A stretch of 64,000 bases of DNA, taken from Paenibacillaceae bacterium GAS479. Lineage in GTDB: Bacteria; Bacillota; Bacilli; Paenibacillales; Paenibacillaceae. The notes below the pieces were generated by a model. The model had not been told where the DNA came from. It did no database searches and saw only the letters and a program-made list of their open reading frames with translations. Shown here in pieces: positions 9,041 to 17,996 of this stretch (positions are counted from its first letter, which is position 1; the number at the start of each line of letters is the position of its first letter). The stretch is taken from positions 3,117,501-3,181,500 of the forward strand of contig LT629764.1 of assembly GCA_900105225.1 (NCBI GenBank). The letters run 5' to 3'. The position numbers were made by a program, and so were the translations under genes.

Positions 9041-9086
9041 CCAAGGCTATTCTGGCTACGGCGGAAGCCACAGACGATTTACTTAG
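9012..9086 (+). CDS. Possible 24-residue small protein
   Basis: A short frame beginning MAQQALCHMSQGYSGYGG, 24 codons long, with a near-perfect ribosome site (AAAGGAGGA) 6-7 nt upstream. The Gly/Tyr-rich MSQGYSGYGG part recalls the N-termini of small YjcZ-type sporulation proteins, but the hydrophobic tail of that family is missing, so it could be a decayed copy or a regulatory leader peptide. The start codon is enclosed in a 10-bp hairpin. Coding status is uncertain. Confidence 0.35.
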   Translation: MAQQALCHMSQGYSGYGGSHRRFT

Positions 9087-9309
9087 GAGAACAAGCCTGT
9101 TTCAAATGCTTATTTTTCGGGTATTGACCTGCAGTGCATGTCCATTTTTGTCGATAGTTGTTTGAGTGGAGAGTAATAGAAGTGTTCAGCGCCTTAAGGC
9201 CCAGACAGTACAGAGGGAGGGTGACCGGGTCAGTGGGCGGTTGTAAGCGCCTCAGCGGATAAGCTATACTTCTCTGGATGACATTTTTTGGAGAAGCGGG
9301 GGGCGCGGC

Positions 9310-9498
9310 ATGTTGATTAAGGGATGGGTAACGGCATTGACCGTAGCCTTCGGTGTGCTCGTGGCCATCGCTGTCGTATTCGCTTATCTTCGCTTATATA
9401 CCCGTCAGCAGAACTTCTCTGGACCCGAATCCAACGAGGGAAACCTGCATTCGGAGTCAATTGATTCGGATAAAAAAGACCGGAAAACAGGTAATTAA
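9310..9498 (+). CDS. Small single-span membrane protein, unknown
   Basis: A 62-residue protein not recognised as a named family. Residues about 5-27 (VTALTVAFGVLVAIAVVFAYL) form one hydrophobic segment, followed by a hydrophilic, charged tail ending SDKKDRKTGN. The topology suggests a membrane-anchored protein with a short soluble tail. GGAG lies upstream but at a long distance from the ATG. It stands alone, followed by the extended -10 promoter of the next gene. Confidence 0.55.
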   Translation: MLIKGWVTALTVAFGVLVAIAVVFAYLRLYTRQQNFSGPESNEGNLHSESIDSDKKDRKTGN

Positions 9499-9528
9499 TT
9501 GGAATTTTCTTTCCTACTGTGTGCATGA

Positions 9529-9539
9529 AGTGCTATAAT
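9529..9539 (+). promoter_or_regulatory. Extended -10 promoter element
   Basis: TGCTATAAT gives an extended -10 (TGn followed by TATAAT at 9534-9539). No good -35 is visible. It would drive the 62-residue protein gene at 9673 with a leader of about 125 nt. Confidence 0.5.
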
Positions 9540-9672
9540 AGTGTGAAAAATAAAAACATTCACTCTTCTGCCATGGGGTGCCTGTACCGTAGAGGGAAGC
9601 GGCCTTGAAGCCGCACGTGTTCTCGATTCTGATGTTTCGGACCGACCATCCACTGTAAGAGGAGGAGATTTC

Positions 9673-9861
9673 ATGGCCAAGCATAGCCAGAATGAAGTCA
9701 AGGAAAGCCTCAAGGAACTCACGAGAATTTTTCAGCCCAAGGATCCGCGCAAGTTTGTTAAAGACTATATCCGCAAATACCGCATTACTGGCGGCTATGA
9801 GGACGAATTAACCACTCTGGTAGAACATGAGATGGGTAGAATGAAGTCATCCGTCAGTTAA
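9673..9861 (+). CDS. Small conserved-looking hydrophilic protein, unknown
   Basis: A 62-residue soluble, charged and probably helical protein (VKESLKELTRIFQ; FVKDYIRKYRITGG; LTTLVEHEMGRMK). AGAGGAGGAG precedes the ATG, an extended -10 lies upstream and a classic terminator follows, so it is a well-formed single-gene unit. No function can be assigned from sequence. Confidence 0.65.
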   Translation: MAKHSQNEVKESLKELTRIFQPKDPRKFVKDYIRKYRITGGYEDELTTLVEHEMGRMKSSVS

Positions 9862-9878
9862 GACCCCAGAACAACGAC

Positions 9879-9918
9879 AGATCCGTAATCCCGCAAGGGA
9901 AGCTGCGGATCTTTTTTT
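9879..9918 (+). terminator. Rho-independent terminator
   Basis: AGATCCG (9879-9885) pairs with CGGATCT (9906-9912), followed by a T-run. Confidence 0.85.
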
Positions 9919-10017
9919 ATAGGATTATCTAGCAATCTATTTTTTCTTAATAGGGAGTCGACCATACTATTCTACTTCTCCTTGCATAGGATACCAAAAA
10001 CAAGGAGGAGTATTGCA

Positions 10018-10383
10018 ATGAAAAAGCTGGAAGTTAAAAATTGCGGATGTAATAGAAGGCCTCAATGTTATCCGGGTGGTAATGGAGGAGGCGGCCCTTC
10101 TGCAAATGCCTTCCCTTATTTTACGGTCGTCTTGATCAATCGGAATGGAACGCTTGCTAGAACGCCGAATTTTGAGGCCAGAGTGTTCCTGTTGAATACT
10201 CGTGTTGCGATAGCAACGGCACAGTTTGCCGAGAACGGGATCGCTGTTTTTCCGACTATTCCCAACCCTTCGGCGGTTGCTTACAGAATCGAAGTATATG
10301 GGGGCTATTCCGGTATATTCTACGGTTCCACCGTTATTCCGGCCCGGTCGTTGGGCGGTACTGTAATCAATATTACTCTTTAA
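10018..10383 (+). CDS. Hypothetical Gly-rich then beta-sheet protein
   Basis: A 121-residue protein of unknown function. The N-terminus is short and Cys/Gly-rich (NCGCNRRPQCYPGGNGGGG); the rest alternates hydrophobic and polar residues, as in a small beta-sandwich (FTVVLINRNG; RVFLLNTRVAIATAQF; YRIEVYGGYSG; GGTVINITL). There is no signal peptide or membrane span. A Cys-rich head on a beta domain recalls spore-surface proteins, which is only a suggestion. The ATG at 10018 is chosen because AAGGAGGAG lies 8 nt upstream. A terminator follows. Confidence 0.6.
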   Translation: MKKLEVKNCGCNRRPQCYPGGNGGGGPSANAFPYFTVVLINRNGTLARTPNFEARVFLLNTRVAIATAQFAENGIAVFPTIPNPSAVAYRIEVYGGYSGIFYGSTVIPARSLGGTVINITL

Positions 10384-10390
10384 TGACACA

Positions 10391-10428
10391 AACCCTTCAT
10401 TGGCTTAAGGGCCGGCGAAAGGTTTTTT
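10391..10428 (+). terminator. Rho-independent terminator
   Basis: AACCCTTC pairs with GAAAGGTT around a GC-rich inner part, and TTTTTT follows. Confidence 0.65.
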
Positions 10429-10527
10429 AGATTTGGAATTGAAGCGCTCTCTCGCATCCCTAGTTATGGACAGCGCCCGCCCTGAATAAGATGTACTAAG
10501 TCTGTAAGGGATGCGGAGGTGGCAGCC

Positions 10528-11274
10528 ATGGAAGAATGGAAATCGGAAGAAGAAATCAGACGCATCCGCAGGGCGGGGCAGGTTGTGGCGGAATGCCATG
10601 AGGCTATTGCAAAACGGATAGCGCCAGGCGTTACTACGCAGGAGATCGACCGCTTTGTGGAGCGTTTGATGGCCGAGCGGGGAGCCTGGCCAGCACAAAA
10701 AGGATATTTAGGCTACCCGTACGCAACCTGCGCCTCTGTTAACGAGGTCGTCTGCCATGGTTTCCCGGACACGATTCCTCTGCAGGAAGGGGATATTGTC
10801 ACGATCGACATGGTGGCGGATGTGGACGGGTGGAAAGCGGACTCCGCCTGGACCTACTCTATCGGGCGTCCCCAGCCGAGCGCCGCAAGGCTGCTGGAGG
10901 GGGCCAAGCAGGCGATGCTGCGCGGTATTGCGGAATGCAGAATCGGAAGACGGATCGGCGACATCGGCGCAGCGGTCATGCAGTCGGCAAGGCAGTCCGG
11001 GCATTCCGTGGTGACAAGTTTTGCTGGGCACGGAATAGGCCGGGCAATACATGAGAGCCCGGAGGTCGGGAATTCCGGTGTGCCCGGCAGCGGCGTGAGG
11101 CTGGAAGCTGGGATGGTGCTGACTGTTGAGCCGATTCTAACGATAGGTACGGGAGAGATTTGGCTGGATCGCGATGGCTGGACGGCACGAACGCGCGACC
11201 GCTCCTGGTCGGCACAGTTTGAGCATACGGTTGCCGTAACCGAGCAAGGCCCAATTATTTTGACCTGTTTGTAG
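10528..11274 (+). CDS. map: Type I methionine aminopeptidase
   Basis: A 248-residue cytosolic metalloprotease that removes the initiator Met from new proteins. The five metal ligands can be placed: two Asp eleven residues apart in TIDMVADVDGWKADSAW, His in SFAGHGIGRAIHE, Glu in LTVEPIL and Glu in SAQFEHTVAVT. YPYATCASVNEVVCHG is the substrate-side motif. Length is normal for the short bacterial form. ATG 10528 is preferred over GTG 10519 because GGAGG sits 8 nt before it. The gene is not in a ribosomal-protein operon, so it is probably a second, stand-alone paralogue. Confidence 0.93.
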   Translation: MEEWKSEEEIRRIRRAGQVVAECHEAIAKRIAPGVTTQEIDRFVERLMAERGAWPAQKGYLGYPYATCASVNEVVCHGFPDTIPLQEGDIVTIDMVADVDGWKADSAWTYSIGRPQPSAARLLEGAKQAMLRGIAECRIGRRIGDIGAAVMQSARQSGHSVVTSFAGHGIGRAIHESPEVGNSGVPGSGVRLEAGMVLTVEPILTIGTGEIWLDRDGWTARTRDRSWSAQFEHTVAVTEQGPIILTCL

Positions 11275-11283
11275 AGATTTCAG

Positions 11284-11489
11284 TTATCCACGGACATATC
11301 CACATATACACAAAAGATATCCACATTATCCACACCCCTCTGCGGATAAGTAGATGCTTTACGGCACAACGACTGAGCGGGATGTGGAGAAAACAGGGAT
11401 TTAATTTCTGTTTGTCCCCCTGTGGATAAGTTGTAGGAGTCCTCCTTGAAATGGGAGGACTTTTTCGTATGGATTCAGGTTTATCCACA
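11284..11489. promoter_or_regulatory. DnaA-box cluster
   Basis: Perfect TTATCCACA boxes lie at 11326-11334 (+), 11421-11429 (-) and 11481-11489 (+). One-mismatch boxes lie at 11284-11292 (TTATCCACG), 11296-11304 and 11317-11325 (ATATCCACA), 11341-11349 (-, TTATCCGCA) and 11383-11391 (-, TTCTCCACA). Two of them, 11317-11325 and 11326-11334, are directly adjacent. There is no dnaA, dnaN or AT-rich unwinding element nearby, so this resembles the DnaA-binding clusters of Bacillus that titrate DnaA or regulate genes, not an origin. Confidence 0.75.
11438..11465 (+). terminator. Terminator inside the DnaA-box region
   Basis: AGTCCTCC (11438-11445) pairs with GGAGGACT (11454-11461), followed by TTTTT. 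It probably ends the methionine aminopeptidase transcript. Confidence 0.75.
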
Positions 11490-11674
11490 AGCGCGAAACG
11501 GTTGACCATGATAGCGGCAGGTGAGACAATGTTTCCGGTTGCAGCACCGTTTGTTAGCGACAGCTGCGCGTTGTTAGGTTGATAAATAGGACCGGAAACG
11601 GTCCAAACGGCTGAGAGCTATGCCAATAACTGAAAATACGATTTCTTGCCGGTGATCCTAGGAGGAGTGCAGAT

Positions 11675-12346
11675 ATGCTGAATAAACTAAGAGTGACCCA
11701 AGCGGTTGTGGATGCTGGAGTTGTAGCGGTTCTTCGTGCCGACTCCGCGGAAGAAGTAGCACGCATGGCTCGCCATGCAATCAAGGGCGGCATCAAGGCG
11801 ATTGAGATTACGATGACGGTACCGGGGGCGCTACGCGCCATTGAGCAGCTAACTGCGGAATTTTCGAGCAAGGCTGATCCAGCTTCGGAGCAATATGCGA
11901 TCGTGGGCGTTGGCACAGTGCTGGACCCGGAGACGGCGCGAGCCGCTATATTGGCCGGAGCGGAATTCGTCGTTGCTCCTGCACTTAACCCGGCCACAAT
12001 CCAATTATGTAACCGCTATGCCGTGCCGATTATGCCGGGCACGATGACAATTCAGGAAATTCAGAGCGCGTTGGAGCTTGGCGTGGACATCGTAAAGCTG
12101 TTCCCGGGCAGCGTTTATGGACCAAGTATCGTTTCCGCGATCAAAGGTCCACTGCCGCAAGCAAATGTGATGCCGACCGGCGGCGTGTCGCTGGGCAATC
12201 TGTCGGAATGGGTGAAGGCAGGGGCTATAGCCGTCGGCATCGGTGGAGATTTAACGAAGGAAGCGGTCAAAACCGGTGACTTCTCACTTATCGAGCTCCA
12301 GGCAGAGGCCTATATGAAGGCATACCGCGACGCCAAGGGCAATTAA
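11675..12346 (+). CDS. eda: KDPG/KHG aldolase
   Basis: A 223-residue class I aldolase that splits 2-keto-3-deoxy-6-phosphogluconate into pyruvate and glyceraldehyde 3-phosphate. Characteristic motifs are IKAIEITMTVPGA with the catalytic Glu, GVGTVLD, and VDIVKLFPGS with the Schiff-base Lys. TGGVSLGN binds phosphate. CTAGGAGGAG precedes the ATG. No kdgK or uxu gene is adjacent, so it is not part of a visible uronate operon here. Confidence 0.92.
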   Translation: MLNKLRVTQAVVDAGVVAVLRADSAEEVARMARHAIKGGIKAIEITMTVPGALRAIEQLTAEFSSKADPASEQYAIVGVGTVLDPETARAAILAGAEFVVAPALNPATIQLCNRYAVPIMPGTMTIQEIQSALELGVDIVKLFPGSVYGPSIVSAIKGPLPQANVMPTGGVSLGNLSEWVKAGAIAVGIGGDLTKEAVKTGDFSLIELQAEAYMKAYRDAKGN

Positions 12347-12583
12347 TCTTTTTCAGGCAAGGGACAGGCTGGGAACGGGGGCTTGGATCGTCAATGGATG
12401 CTTCTTTGGACGGTTTCGCCCCAGCTTCCAAGGCTATTGTAAGAAGTTGCCGAGCCGGATTGGCGGCAGATGTCCCAGGCAGGTAGCGGTGCGGCGTCAT
12501 TTCCGTTAAAATGGATAGCGGTAAAACATATGGCTTGGCAAGTTTAGAAAGCGGTTTAATGAGTTCAGGGAGGCGGAAAACGA

Positions 12584-13972
12584 ATGACGGAATATCGGAT
12601 TGAAAAGGATACGATGGGCGAAATCAAGGTTCCCGCAGACAAGCTATGGGGAGCGCAAACGCAGCGCAGCCGCGAGAACTTCCGGATCGGTTGGGAGAAA
12701 ATGCCCCTGGAAATCGTCAAAGCGATGACGATTGTCAAAAAAGCGTCAGCCCAAGCGAACGCCAAGCTTGGCGTACTTGAGCCGGAGAAAGCCGAAGCGA
12801 TCAGCCTTGCGGCGGACGAGATCCTTGCAGGCAAGCATGACGATGAGTTCCCGTTGGTCGTTTGGCAAACCGGCAGCGGTACGCAGACGAATATGAACTG
12901 CAACGAAGTCATCGCACGTCGAGCCAATCAACTGCTCGAAGAAGGCGGCTCTTCGGTGCGCATCCACCCGAACGATGATGTCAACCGTTCCCAAAGCTCC
13001 AATGATACTTACCCTGCTGCTATGCATATTGCAGCTGTTATTGCTGTACAGACTCGCTTGCTCCCTGCTTTGGAGACGCTGAAGGCAACGCTGCATGATA
13101 AGAGCGTTAAGTTTGACGATATCGTCAAAATCGGCCGTACCCACTTGCAGGATGCTACGCCGATCACGCTCGGCCAAGAAATCAGCGGCTGGGAAGCAAT
13201 GCTGGAGAAGTCGTCCTGGATGCTGACCAGCAGCACCGACGCGATCCGTGAGCTTGCTCTTGGCGGTACTGCCGTCGGCACAGGCATCAACGCCCATCCG
13301 GATTTCGCGGTACAGGTTGCTGCAGAAGTGGCGGAGCTAACCGGCCACAACTTCGTGACCGCCTCCAATAAATTCCACTCCCTGACTTCCCATGACCAGA
13401 TCGTTTGGGTGCATGGCGCGATTAAAGGTCTGGCGGCTGATCTGATGAAGATCGCCAACGACGTCCGCTGGCTGGCGAGCGGCCCGCGCAGCGGCATCGG
13501 CGAGATTACGATTCCGGAAAACGAGCCGGGCAGCTCCATCATGCCGGGTAAAGTCAACCCAACTCAGTGCGAGGCGATCACGATGGTAGCCTGCCAAGTT
13601 ATGGGCAACGACGCGACGATCGGCTTCGCGGCCAGCCAAGGTAACTTCGAGCTGAACGTATACAAACCGGTTATCGCCTACAACTTCCTGCAATCGGTCG
13701 TGCTGCTGTCTGATTCGATGCTCTCGTTCAACGAGCATTGCGCAGTCGGCATCGAGCCGAACCGCGAAACGCTGCAGCGCAACTTGGATCAGTCGCTCAT
13801 GCTCGTAACCGCGTTGAACCCTTATATCGGTTACGAAAATGCCGCTAAAATCGCCAAGCAGGCGCATAAGGACGGCACAACGCTCAAGGAGAGCGCGATC
13901 AAGAGCGGTCTGTTGACTGCCGAGCAGTTCGACGAGTATGTTCGTCCGGAGAAAATGACGGGCAAACGTTAA
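12584..13972 (+). CDS. fumC: Class II fumarate hydratase
   Basis: A 462-residue enzyme of the aspartase/fumarase superfamily converting fumarate and malate in the citric acid cycle. The signature [11 protein letters not shown] lies near residue 320. The other active-site blocks are visible: GSGTQTNMN near 105, [11 protein letters not shown] near 140 and [11 protein letters not shown] near 187. Fumarase is favoured over aspartase by GSGTQTNMN and by overall length. GGGAGG lies upstream of the ATG, and a perfect 13-bp-stem terminator follows. It appears to be monocistronic. Confidence 0.95.
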   Translation: MTEYRIEKDTMGEIKVPADKLWGAQTQRSRENFRIGWEKMPLEIVKAMTIVKKASAQANAKLGVLEPEKAEAISLAADEILAGKHDDEFPLVVWQTGSGTQTNMNCNEVIARRANQLLEEGGSSVRIHPNDDVNRSQSSNDTYPAAMHIAAVIAVQTRLLPALETLKATLHDKSVKFDDIVKIGRTHLQDATPITLGQEISGWEAMLEKSSWMLTSSTDAIRELALGGTAVGTGINAHPDFAVQVAAEVAELTGHNFVTASNKFHSLTSHDQIVWVHGAIKGLAADLMKIANDVRWLASGPRSGIGEITIPENEPGSSIMPGKVNPTQCEAITMVACQVMGNDATIGFAASQGNFELNVYKPVIAYNFLQSVVLLSDSMLSFNEHCAVGIEPNRETLQRNLDQSLMLVTALNPYIGYENAAKIAKQAHKDGTTLKESAIKSGLLTAEQFDEYVRPEKMTGKR

Positions 13973-14015
13973 TCCGGCCTTATATGACTGTGGCAGAAAT
14001 CAGCTAGATAAAAAC

Positions 14016-14051
14016 AGCGGTACAGGCGAAAACGCCTGTACCGCTTTTTTT
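14016..14051 (+). terminator. Terminator of fumC
   Basis: A perfect 13-bp stem, AGCGGTACAGGCG with its complement, around an AAAA loop, then seven T. It also lies at the 3' side of the converging AraC-type gene and may serve both. Confidence 0.92.
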
Positions 14052-14065
14052 AATGTGTCTTTTAT

Positions 14066-14989
14066 TTATAAGATGTTATCCGGTTCCAGCTCAAAGTCCA
14101 GATTAAGCGGCTCGTCCGGGAGGGCTTCGACAAGCGTTTCATCGCCTGCTGTAACTGGAACGGACAGGTCTACTTCTTCGATTCGCAGCCCGTCAACCCA
14201 TGCTTTTCCTGAGCCGCTCAGCAGAAGGCCAAACGCTATGGCCTCAGCAGATCCGGGCACATCCAGCACGATATGGTACGGATTCCAGTCCGTCGTGCCT
14301 GTTAGGGGACGATCCTGCATGTTATCGAATTTCAGCGGATTCTCGCTGTTATCGTCTATACGCATCCAGAGGCCGCACCATTGGTCCACATTCTCTGTTT
14401 TGACGAATGCGCTCAGACGAACTCGCTTGCCCTGATACCTCCCTGCCCGGAACGTCTGCATCATCGTGCCAAATCCCGAGGCATCGGCTTCGCGGCCAGC
14501 TTGGATATAACCGGAGGCCTTACCCCGGTGCACCGTAGTACGATCAATGCCGATCTCATATTGATGAGGGTATACTCCTGTCAGCATCCATCCGGGGGGC
14601 AATTGATTTTTAGATAATTTTTCCATTGAGTTATCCTCCTTATTTTTGGGTCTGAATGAGCGAAAAGCATTGCGGTAAGCACGCGGTGTCAATCCGTACT
14701 CTCGTTTGAAGGATCTCGTGAAATAATCCTGGCCTGCAAAGCGATATTCCAGAGCGATATCCAAAATGCGCTTGCTAGAATTCAGGAGCTCGGTGGCTGC
14801 ACAGGCCAGCCTTCGCTCTCTCAAGTAGGAGGCGGCGCTCATGCCAATATGGCGCTGGAATATGCGATGTAGATGAAAGCGCGATACCGAAGCATGCTTG
14901 GCGACGTCGGCAAATTCTATATCCTCCTTGAGATGGTGTTCCATGTACTGGATGGCTTTGTTTACCCACTGTTCATGTTGAGCCCACAC
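14066..14989 (-). CDS. AraC-type regulator with C-terminal jelly-roll-like domain
   Basis: A 307-residue protein starting at GTG 14989, chosen because AAAGGAGG lies just upstream on its strand. Residues 1-115 form an AraC-type double helix-turn-helix (EFADVAKHASVSRFHLHRIF; LDIALEYRFAGQDYFTRSFKR). From about residue 122 on there is a beta-rich domain with GWMLTGVYPHQYEIGID, VRLSAFVKTENVDQWCGLWM and KAWVDGLRIEEVDL, like carbohydrate-binding or jelly-roll modules. The order is reversed compared with most AraC proteins, which carry the DNA-binding part at the C-terminus. A strong ribosome site inside the gene precedes the second domain. The ligand is unknown. Confidence 0.8.
   Translation of the reverse strand: MWAQHEQWVNKAIQYMEHHLKEDIEFADVAKHASVSRFHLHRIFQRHIGMSAASYLRERRLACAATELLNSSKRILDIALEYRFAGQDYFTRSFKREYGLTPRAYRNAFRSFRPKNKEDNSMEKLSKNQLPPGWMLTGVYPHQYEIGIDRTTVHRGKASGYIQAGREADASGFGTMMQTFRAGRYQGKRVRLSAFVKTENVDQWCGLWMRIDDNSENPLKFDNMQDRPLTGTTDWNPYHIVLDVPGSAEAIAFGLLLSGSGKAWVDGLRIEEVDLSVPVTAGDETLVEALPDEPLNLDFELEPDNIL
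14624..14640 (-). promoter_or_regulatory. Internal ribosome site and ATG within the AraC-type gene
   Basis: On the minus strand AAGGAGG is followed at normal distance by ATG (codon 14626-14624), in frame with the regulator. Translation from here would give a separate 186-residue C-terminal domain beginning MEKLSKNQLPPGW. Confidence 0.6.
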
Positions 14990-15204
14990 GGTGCAAACCT
15001 CCTTTACGACTCTTATTGTAGCAATTGCATTCGGAGCTGTTCTTGACTTTTTGTGCCTTCTGTTGCGATTGTTCACCCTTTTTATGAGGCTTTTCACCCG
15101 TGACCGCGAGGTAAGATAGGCTCGAATCATGAACGACCCATTCGCCTGTGGTATGATGAGAGGACGAGAGTTCGAGATTCCAGCAAAGAAAGACGGGGCC
15201 TGAT

Positions 15205-17205
15205 ATGCATCTGTTATCGGTAGAGCATCTGACTAAAACCTACGGGGAGAAAAAGCTGTTCGAAGACGTCAGCTTTGGCATCGCCGAAGGAGACAAAATC
15301 GGTATTATTGGCGTGAACGGAACAGGCAAGTCCACTTTTCTGAAGGCAATAGCCGGCATAGATCCGGCTGATTCCGGCAAGGTTGTCATTCCGCCGCGCG
15401 TCAGCGTACGCATGCTGCTCCAAAATCCGGAGTTCGATCCGGACGAAACGGTGCTGGAGCATGTGCTCGGCGGCGATACGCCGCAGTTGCGGGCGGTGCG
15501 TGAGTATGCGGCCGCTCTGGAGGAACTGGAGCGCAGCAGCTCCGACGAGGCGTTGCAGCAGCGGCTGCTGAAGGCGAATGCGGCGATGGATCAGCAGGAC
15601 GCATGGCAGCTGGAGAGCGACGCACGCACAGCACTGTCGAAGCTCGGTATTACGAGCTTCGACGCCAAGCTTGCTACGCTGTCCGGTGGGCAGCGTAAGC
15701 GGGTTGCGATGGCGGCGGCGCTACTGTCGCCGTCTGATGTGCTTATTTTGGATGAGCCTACTAACCATATCGACAATGAGTCGGTCGCCTGGCTGGAAGG
15801 CATGCTTCAGAAACGGCGCGGCGCGCTGCTTATGGTGACGCATGATCGCTATTTCTTGGACCGGGTCAGCAACCGGGTCATCGAGTTGGATGGCGGGCGG
15901 GCGTTTTTCTATACGGCGAATTACAGCCGATTCCTGGAGCTCAAGCTGGAGCGCGAAGAGCGTGAGTCAGCAAGCGAGGCCAAGCGGAAAAATCTGCTTC
16001 GCAACGAACTGGCATGGATTCGCCGGGGCGCGAAGGCGCGCTCGACGAAGCAAAAAGCTCGCATTGAGCGCTTCGAGACACTTAAAGATGCCGGACCGGA
16101 TAAAGCTGCTGGCAAGCTTGATCTGTCTGTAGCCTCATCGCGGCTTGGCCGCAAAATCATCGAGCTGGAAAACGTGGGCAAAGGGTACGGTGAGCGCACG
16201 TTGATCCGGGATTTCAGCTATATCGCTGTTCCCGAGGATCGTGTCGGCATTATCGGGCGCAACGGCAGCGGCAAGTCCACGCTGCTCAAGTTAATTGCGG
16301 GCAGGCTGCAGCCGGATGCCGGAGTAGTATCACTCGGTCCTACCGTCAAGCTCGGTTACTTCTCCCAGGAGCATGAGGAGATGGATGAGTCGATGCGTGT
16401 AATCGAGTACATCCGCGAGCAGGCGGAGCAAATACGTACGGCTGATGGCACGACGATCTCGGCAGGCCAACTGCTGGAGCGCTTCCTGTTCCCGCCAGCG
16501 ATGCAGTGGTCGCCGATTGCCAAGCTGTCCGGCGGCGAGAAGCGCCGCCTGCAACTGCTGCGCATTTTGAGCGGTGCGCCGAATGTACTGCTGCTGGACG
16601 AGCCGACCAATGACCTGGATATCGCCACACTGAGCGTACTGGAAGAATATTTAGAGGATTTCCCAGGCGTCGTGCTGGTCGTTTCCCATGACCGGTATTT
16701 TCTGGACCGGACGGTGGAGCGCATTTACGCCTTTGAGGGCGGGGGCTTCATCACGGAGCATACGGGCAACTACACGGAATATGAGGAAGGCCTCGCTAAA
16801 AAAGGTGGCTCCGATAACCAGCCAGCAGCGGGTGGTGGAGCTGGGGCAACAGGGGGCCGCAGATCGCTGGCCGCTAGCGATTCACCGACTACCGCCATCA
16901 CCGGCGACGTGGAGACAGCTTCCCCTGGTGATGCAGCACCGCGCCGCGAAGCACGGCTGCGCATGTCCTACCAGGAGCAGAAGGACTACGAGGCAATTGA
17001 CGGCTGGATTGCTGAGGCCGAGGAAAAGCTGTCCCGCGTGCAGGAGGAAATGGGCACCTCGGGCAGTGATTCCGTTCGGCTACAGCAATTAATGGCGGAG
17101 CAGGAAACGCTGGAGGGCCGCCTGGAAGAGCTGTTGGAGCGCTGGACTTATTTGAACGAGTTGGTAGAGCAGATAGAAGCCCAAAAAACCAAAAATAGGA
17201 GCTGA
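15205..17205 (+). CDS. ABC-F family ATPase, Uup/YfmR-like
   Basis: A 666-residue soluble protein with two ATP-binding cassettes and no membrane segment, acting on ribosomes. Cassette 1 has GVNGTGKST near 37, LSGGQRKR and LDEPTNHID. Cassette 2 has GRNGSGKST near 350, LSGGEKRR and LDEPTNDLD. Between them is the ABC-F linker ([23 protein letters not shown]). The C-terminus is a coiled coil ([20 protein letters not shown]), as in Uup-type proteins. These resolve stalled or difficult translation. The FAH-family gene starts 11 bp after its stop, so co-transcription is likely. Confidence 0.9.
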   Translation: MHLLSVEHLTKTYGEKKLFEDVSFGIAEGDKIGIIGVNGTGKSTFLKAIAGIDPADSGKVVIPPRVSVRMLLQNPEFDPDETVLEHVLGGDTPQLRAVREYAAALEELERSSSDEALQQRLLKANAAMDQQDAWQLESDARTALSKLGITSFDAKLATLSGGQRKRVAMAAALLSPSDVLILDEPTNHIDNESVAWLEGMLQKRRGALLMVTHDRYFLDRVSNRVIELDGGRAFFYTANYSRFLELKLEREERESASEAKRKNLLRNELAWIRRGAKARSTKQKARIERFETLKDAGPDKAAGKLDLSVASSRLGRKIIELENVGKGYGERTLIRDFSYIAVPEDRVGIIGRNGSGKSTLLKLIAGRLQPDAGVVSLGPTVKLGYFSQEHEEMDESMRVIEYIREQAEQIRTADGTTISAGQLLERFLFPPAMQWSPIAKLSGGEKRRLQLLRILSGAPNVLLLDEPTNDLDIATLSVLEEYLEDFPGVVLVVSHDRYFLDRTVERIYAFEGGGFITEHTGNYTEYEEGLAKKGGSDNQPAAGGGAGATGGRRSLAASDSPTTAITGDVETASPGDAAPRREARLRMSYQEQKDYEAIDGWIAEAEEKLSRVQEEMGTSGSDSVRLQQLMAEQETLEGRLEELLERWTYLNELVEQIEAQKTKNRS

Positions 17206-17216
17206 GTGTTCCCATC

Positions 17217-17870
17217 ATGAGCCTTCATTCGGACTACAACCAGGAATCGATCCGCAATATTTATTGCATCGGGCGCAACTACCGCCTGCATGCGCTGGAG
17301 CTTGGCAATGAGGTGCCGAAGTCTCCAATGGTGTTTACCAAGCCGACTCATGCTCTGGTCCCAATGGATGGCCGCGAAGTGGAACTCCCGGGCCGCGAAG
17401 GCGAGGTCCACTTCGAGTTGGAGATCGTTTTGCGCGCTGGACGGGACTGGGAGCCAGGACTGGCGGCAGACGAGCTGTTTGATGCGATGGCGCTTGGCCT
17501 TGATCTGACGCTGCGCGATGTGCAAAGCCGACTCAAGGAGAAAGGCCATCCATGGCTGGCTGCCAAAGGTTTCCTTGGCTCATCGCCGCTCGGGCCATGG
17601 CTGCCGTTCCCTGGGCTTGTCGGACTGACTGGAGCAGATTTCTCTCTGCTGCGAGGAGCGGAGGTTGCCCAGCTTGGCAATGCCTCCGATATGATCTTCC
17701 CGCCGGATGTGCTGGCAGAGCATATCGGCTCGCGTTACGGTTTGCGGCGCGGCGACGTTATTTACACCGGCACGCCAGCCGGCGTGGCAGCGCTGCTCGA
17801 TGGTGAGCGTCTTACCGCCCTCTGGAATGGCGAGCCGGCTGGCTCGCTGCAGGTTAAGCTGCGCTCCTAG
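17217..17870 (+). CDS. Fumarylacetoacetate hydrolase family protein
   Basis: A 217-residue FAH-fold enzyme of the small two-thirds-length class that includes oxaloacetate decarboxylases and acylpyruvate hydrolases. [16 protein letters not shown] is the usual N-terminus. [15 protein letters not shown] carries metal ligands, [27 protein letters not shown] is the lid region, and [18 protein letters not shown] closes the core. Substrate is not determinable. The gene is tightly linked behind the ABC-F gene. Confidence 0.85.
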   Translation: MSLHSDYNQESIRNIYCIGRNYRLHALELGNEVPKSPMVFTKPTHALVPMDGREVELPGREGEVHFELEIVLRAGRDWEPGLAADELFDAMALGLDLTLRDVQSRLKEKGHPWLAAKGFLGSSPLGPWLPFPGLVGLTGADFSLLRGAEVAQLGNASDMIFPPDVLAEHIGSRYGLRRGDVIYTGTPAGVAALLDGERLTALWNGEPAGSLQVKLRS

Positions 17871-17892
17871 TTTCTTTTATATATGCTCTTTT

Positions 17893-17927
17893 ACCAACCC
17901 CCGGTCCCCAGTGGACCGGGGGTTGGT
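17893..17927 (+). terminator. Strong hairpin after the FAH gene
   Basis: ACCAACCCCCGGTCC (17893-17907) pairs perfectly with its complement at 17913-17927. No T-run follows on either side beyond TT, so termination is probable but not typical. Confidence 0.5.
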
Positions 17928-17996
17928 TCATAGGCGCAACCGCCGCCGCATAAGCTGATAGAAGGAAATAAAAGGCAGCGAGGCGGTGAGAGCAAG

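Larger units (their letters stand above)
8841..9309. other. Gene-poor stretch with consecutive hairpins
   Basis: Between the kinase terminator and the next clear gene there is only one short ORF (9012-9086). Several close hairpins occur in a row: CGGC-AAG-GCCG, ATGAT-AGC-ATCAT, GGCTCCC-GTA-GGGAGTC (about 8940-8960) and CCGG-ATGCT-GGCCGG (about 8980-8997). CCTTTCC just before the last one is complementary to the AAAGGAGG ribosome site of the short ORF. It resembles a structured leader, but no known riboswitch consensus was recognised. From 9087 to 9309 nothing specific was seen. Confidence 0.45.
11275..11674. other. Gene-free region holding a DnaA-box cluster and a terminator
   Basis: No gene is present. 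The first 215 bp carry eight DnaA-box-like 9-mers and a terminator. The remainder (11490-11674) holds the upstream region of the aldolase gene, where no clear promoter was identified. Confidence 0.7.

Noticed and set aside
11284-11489. Chromosomal replication origin
   Set aside because: DnaA boxes are present but dnaA, dnaN, rpmH and an AT-rich unwinding element are absent.
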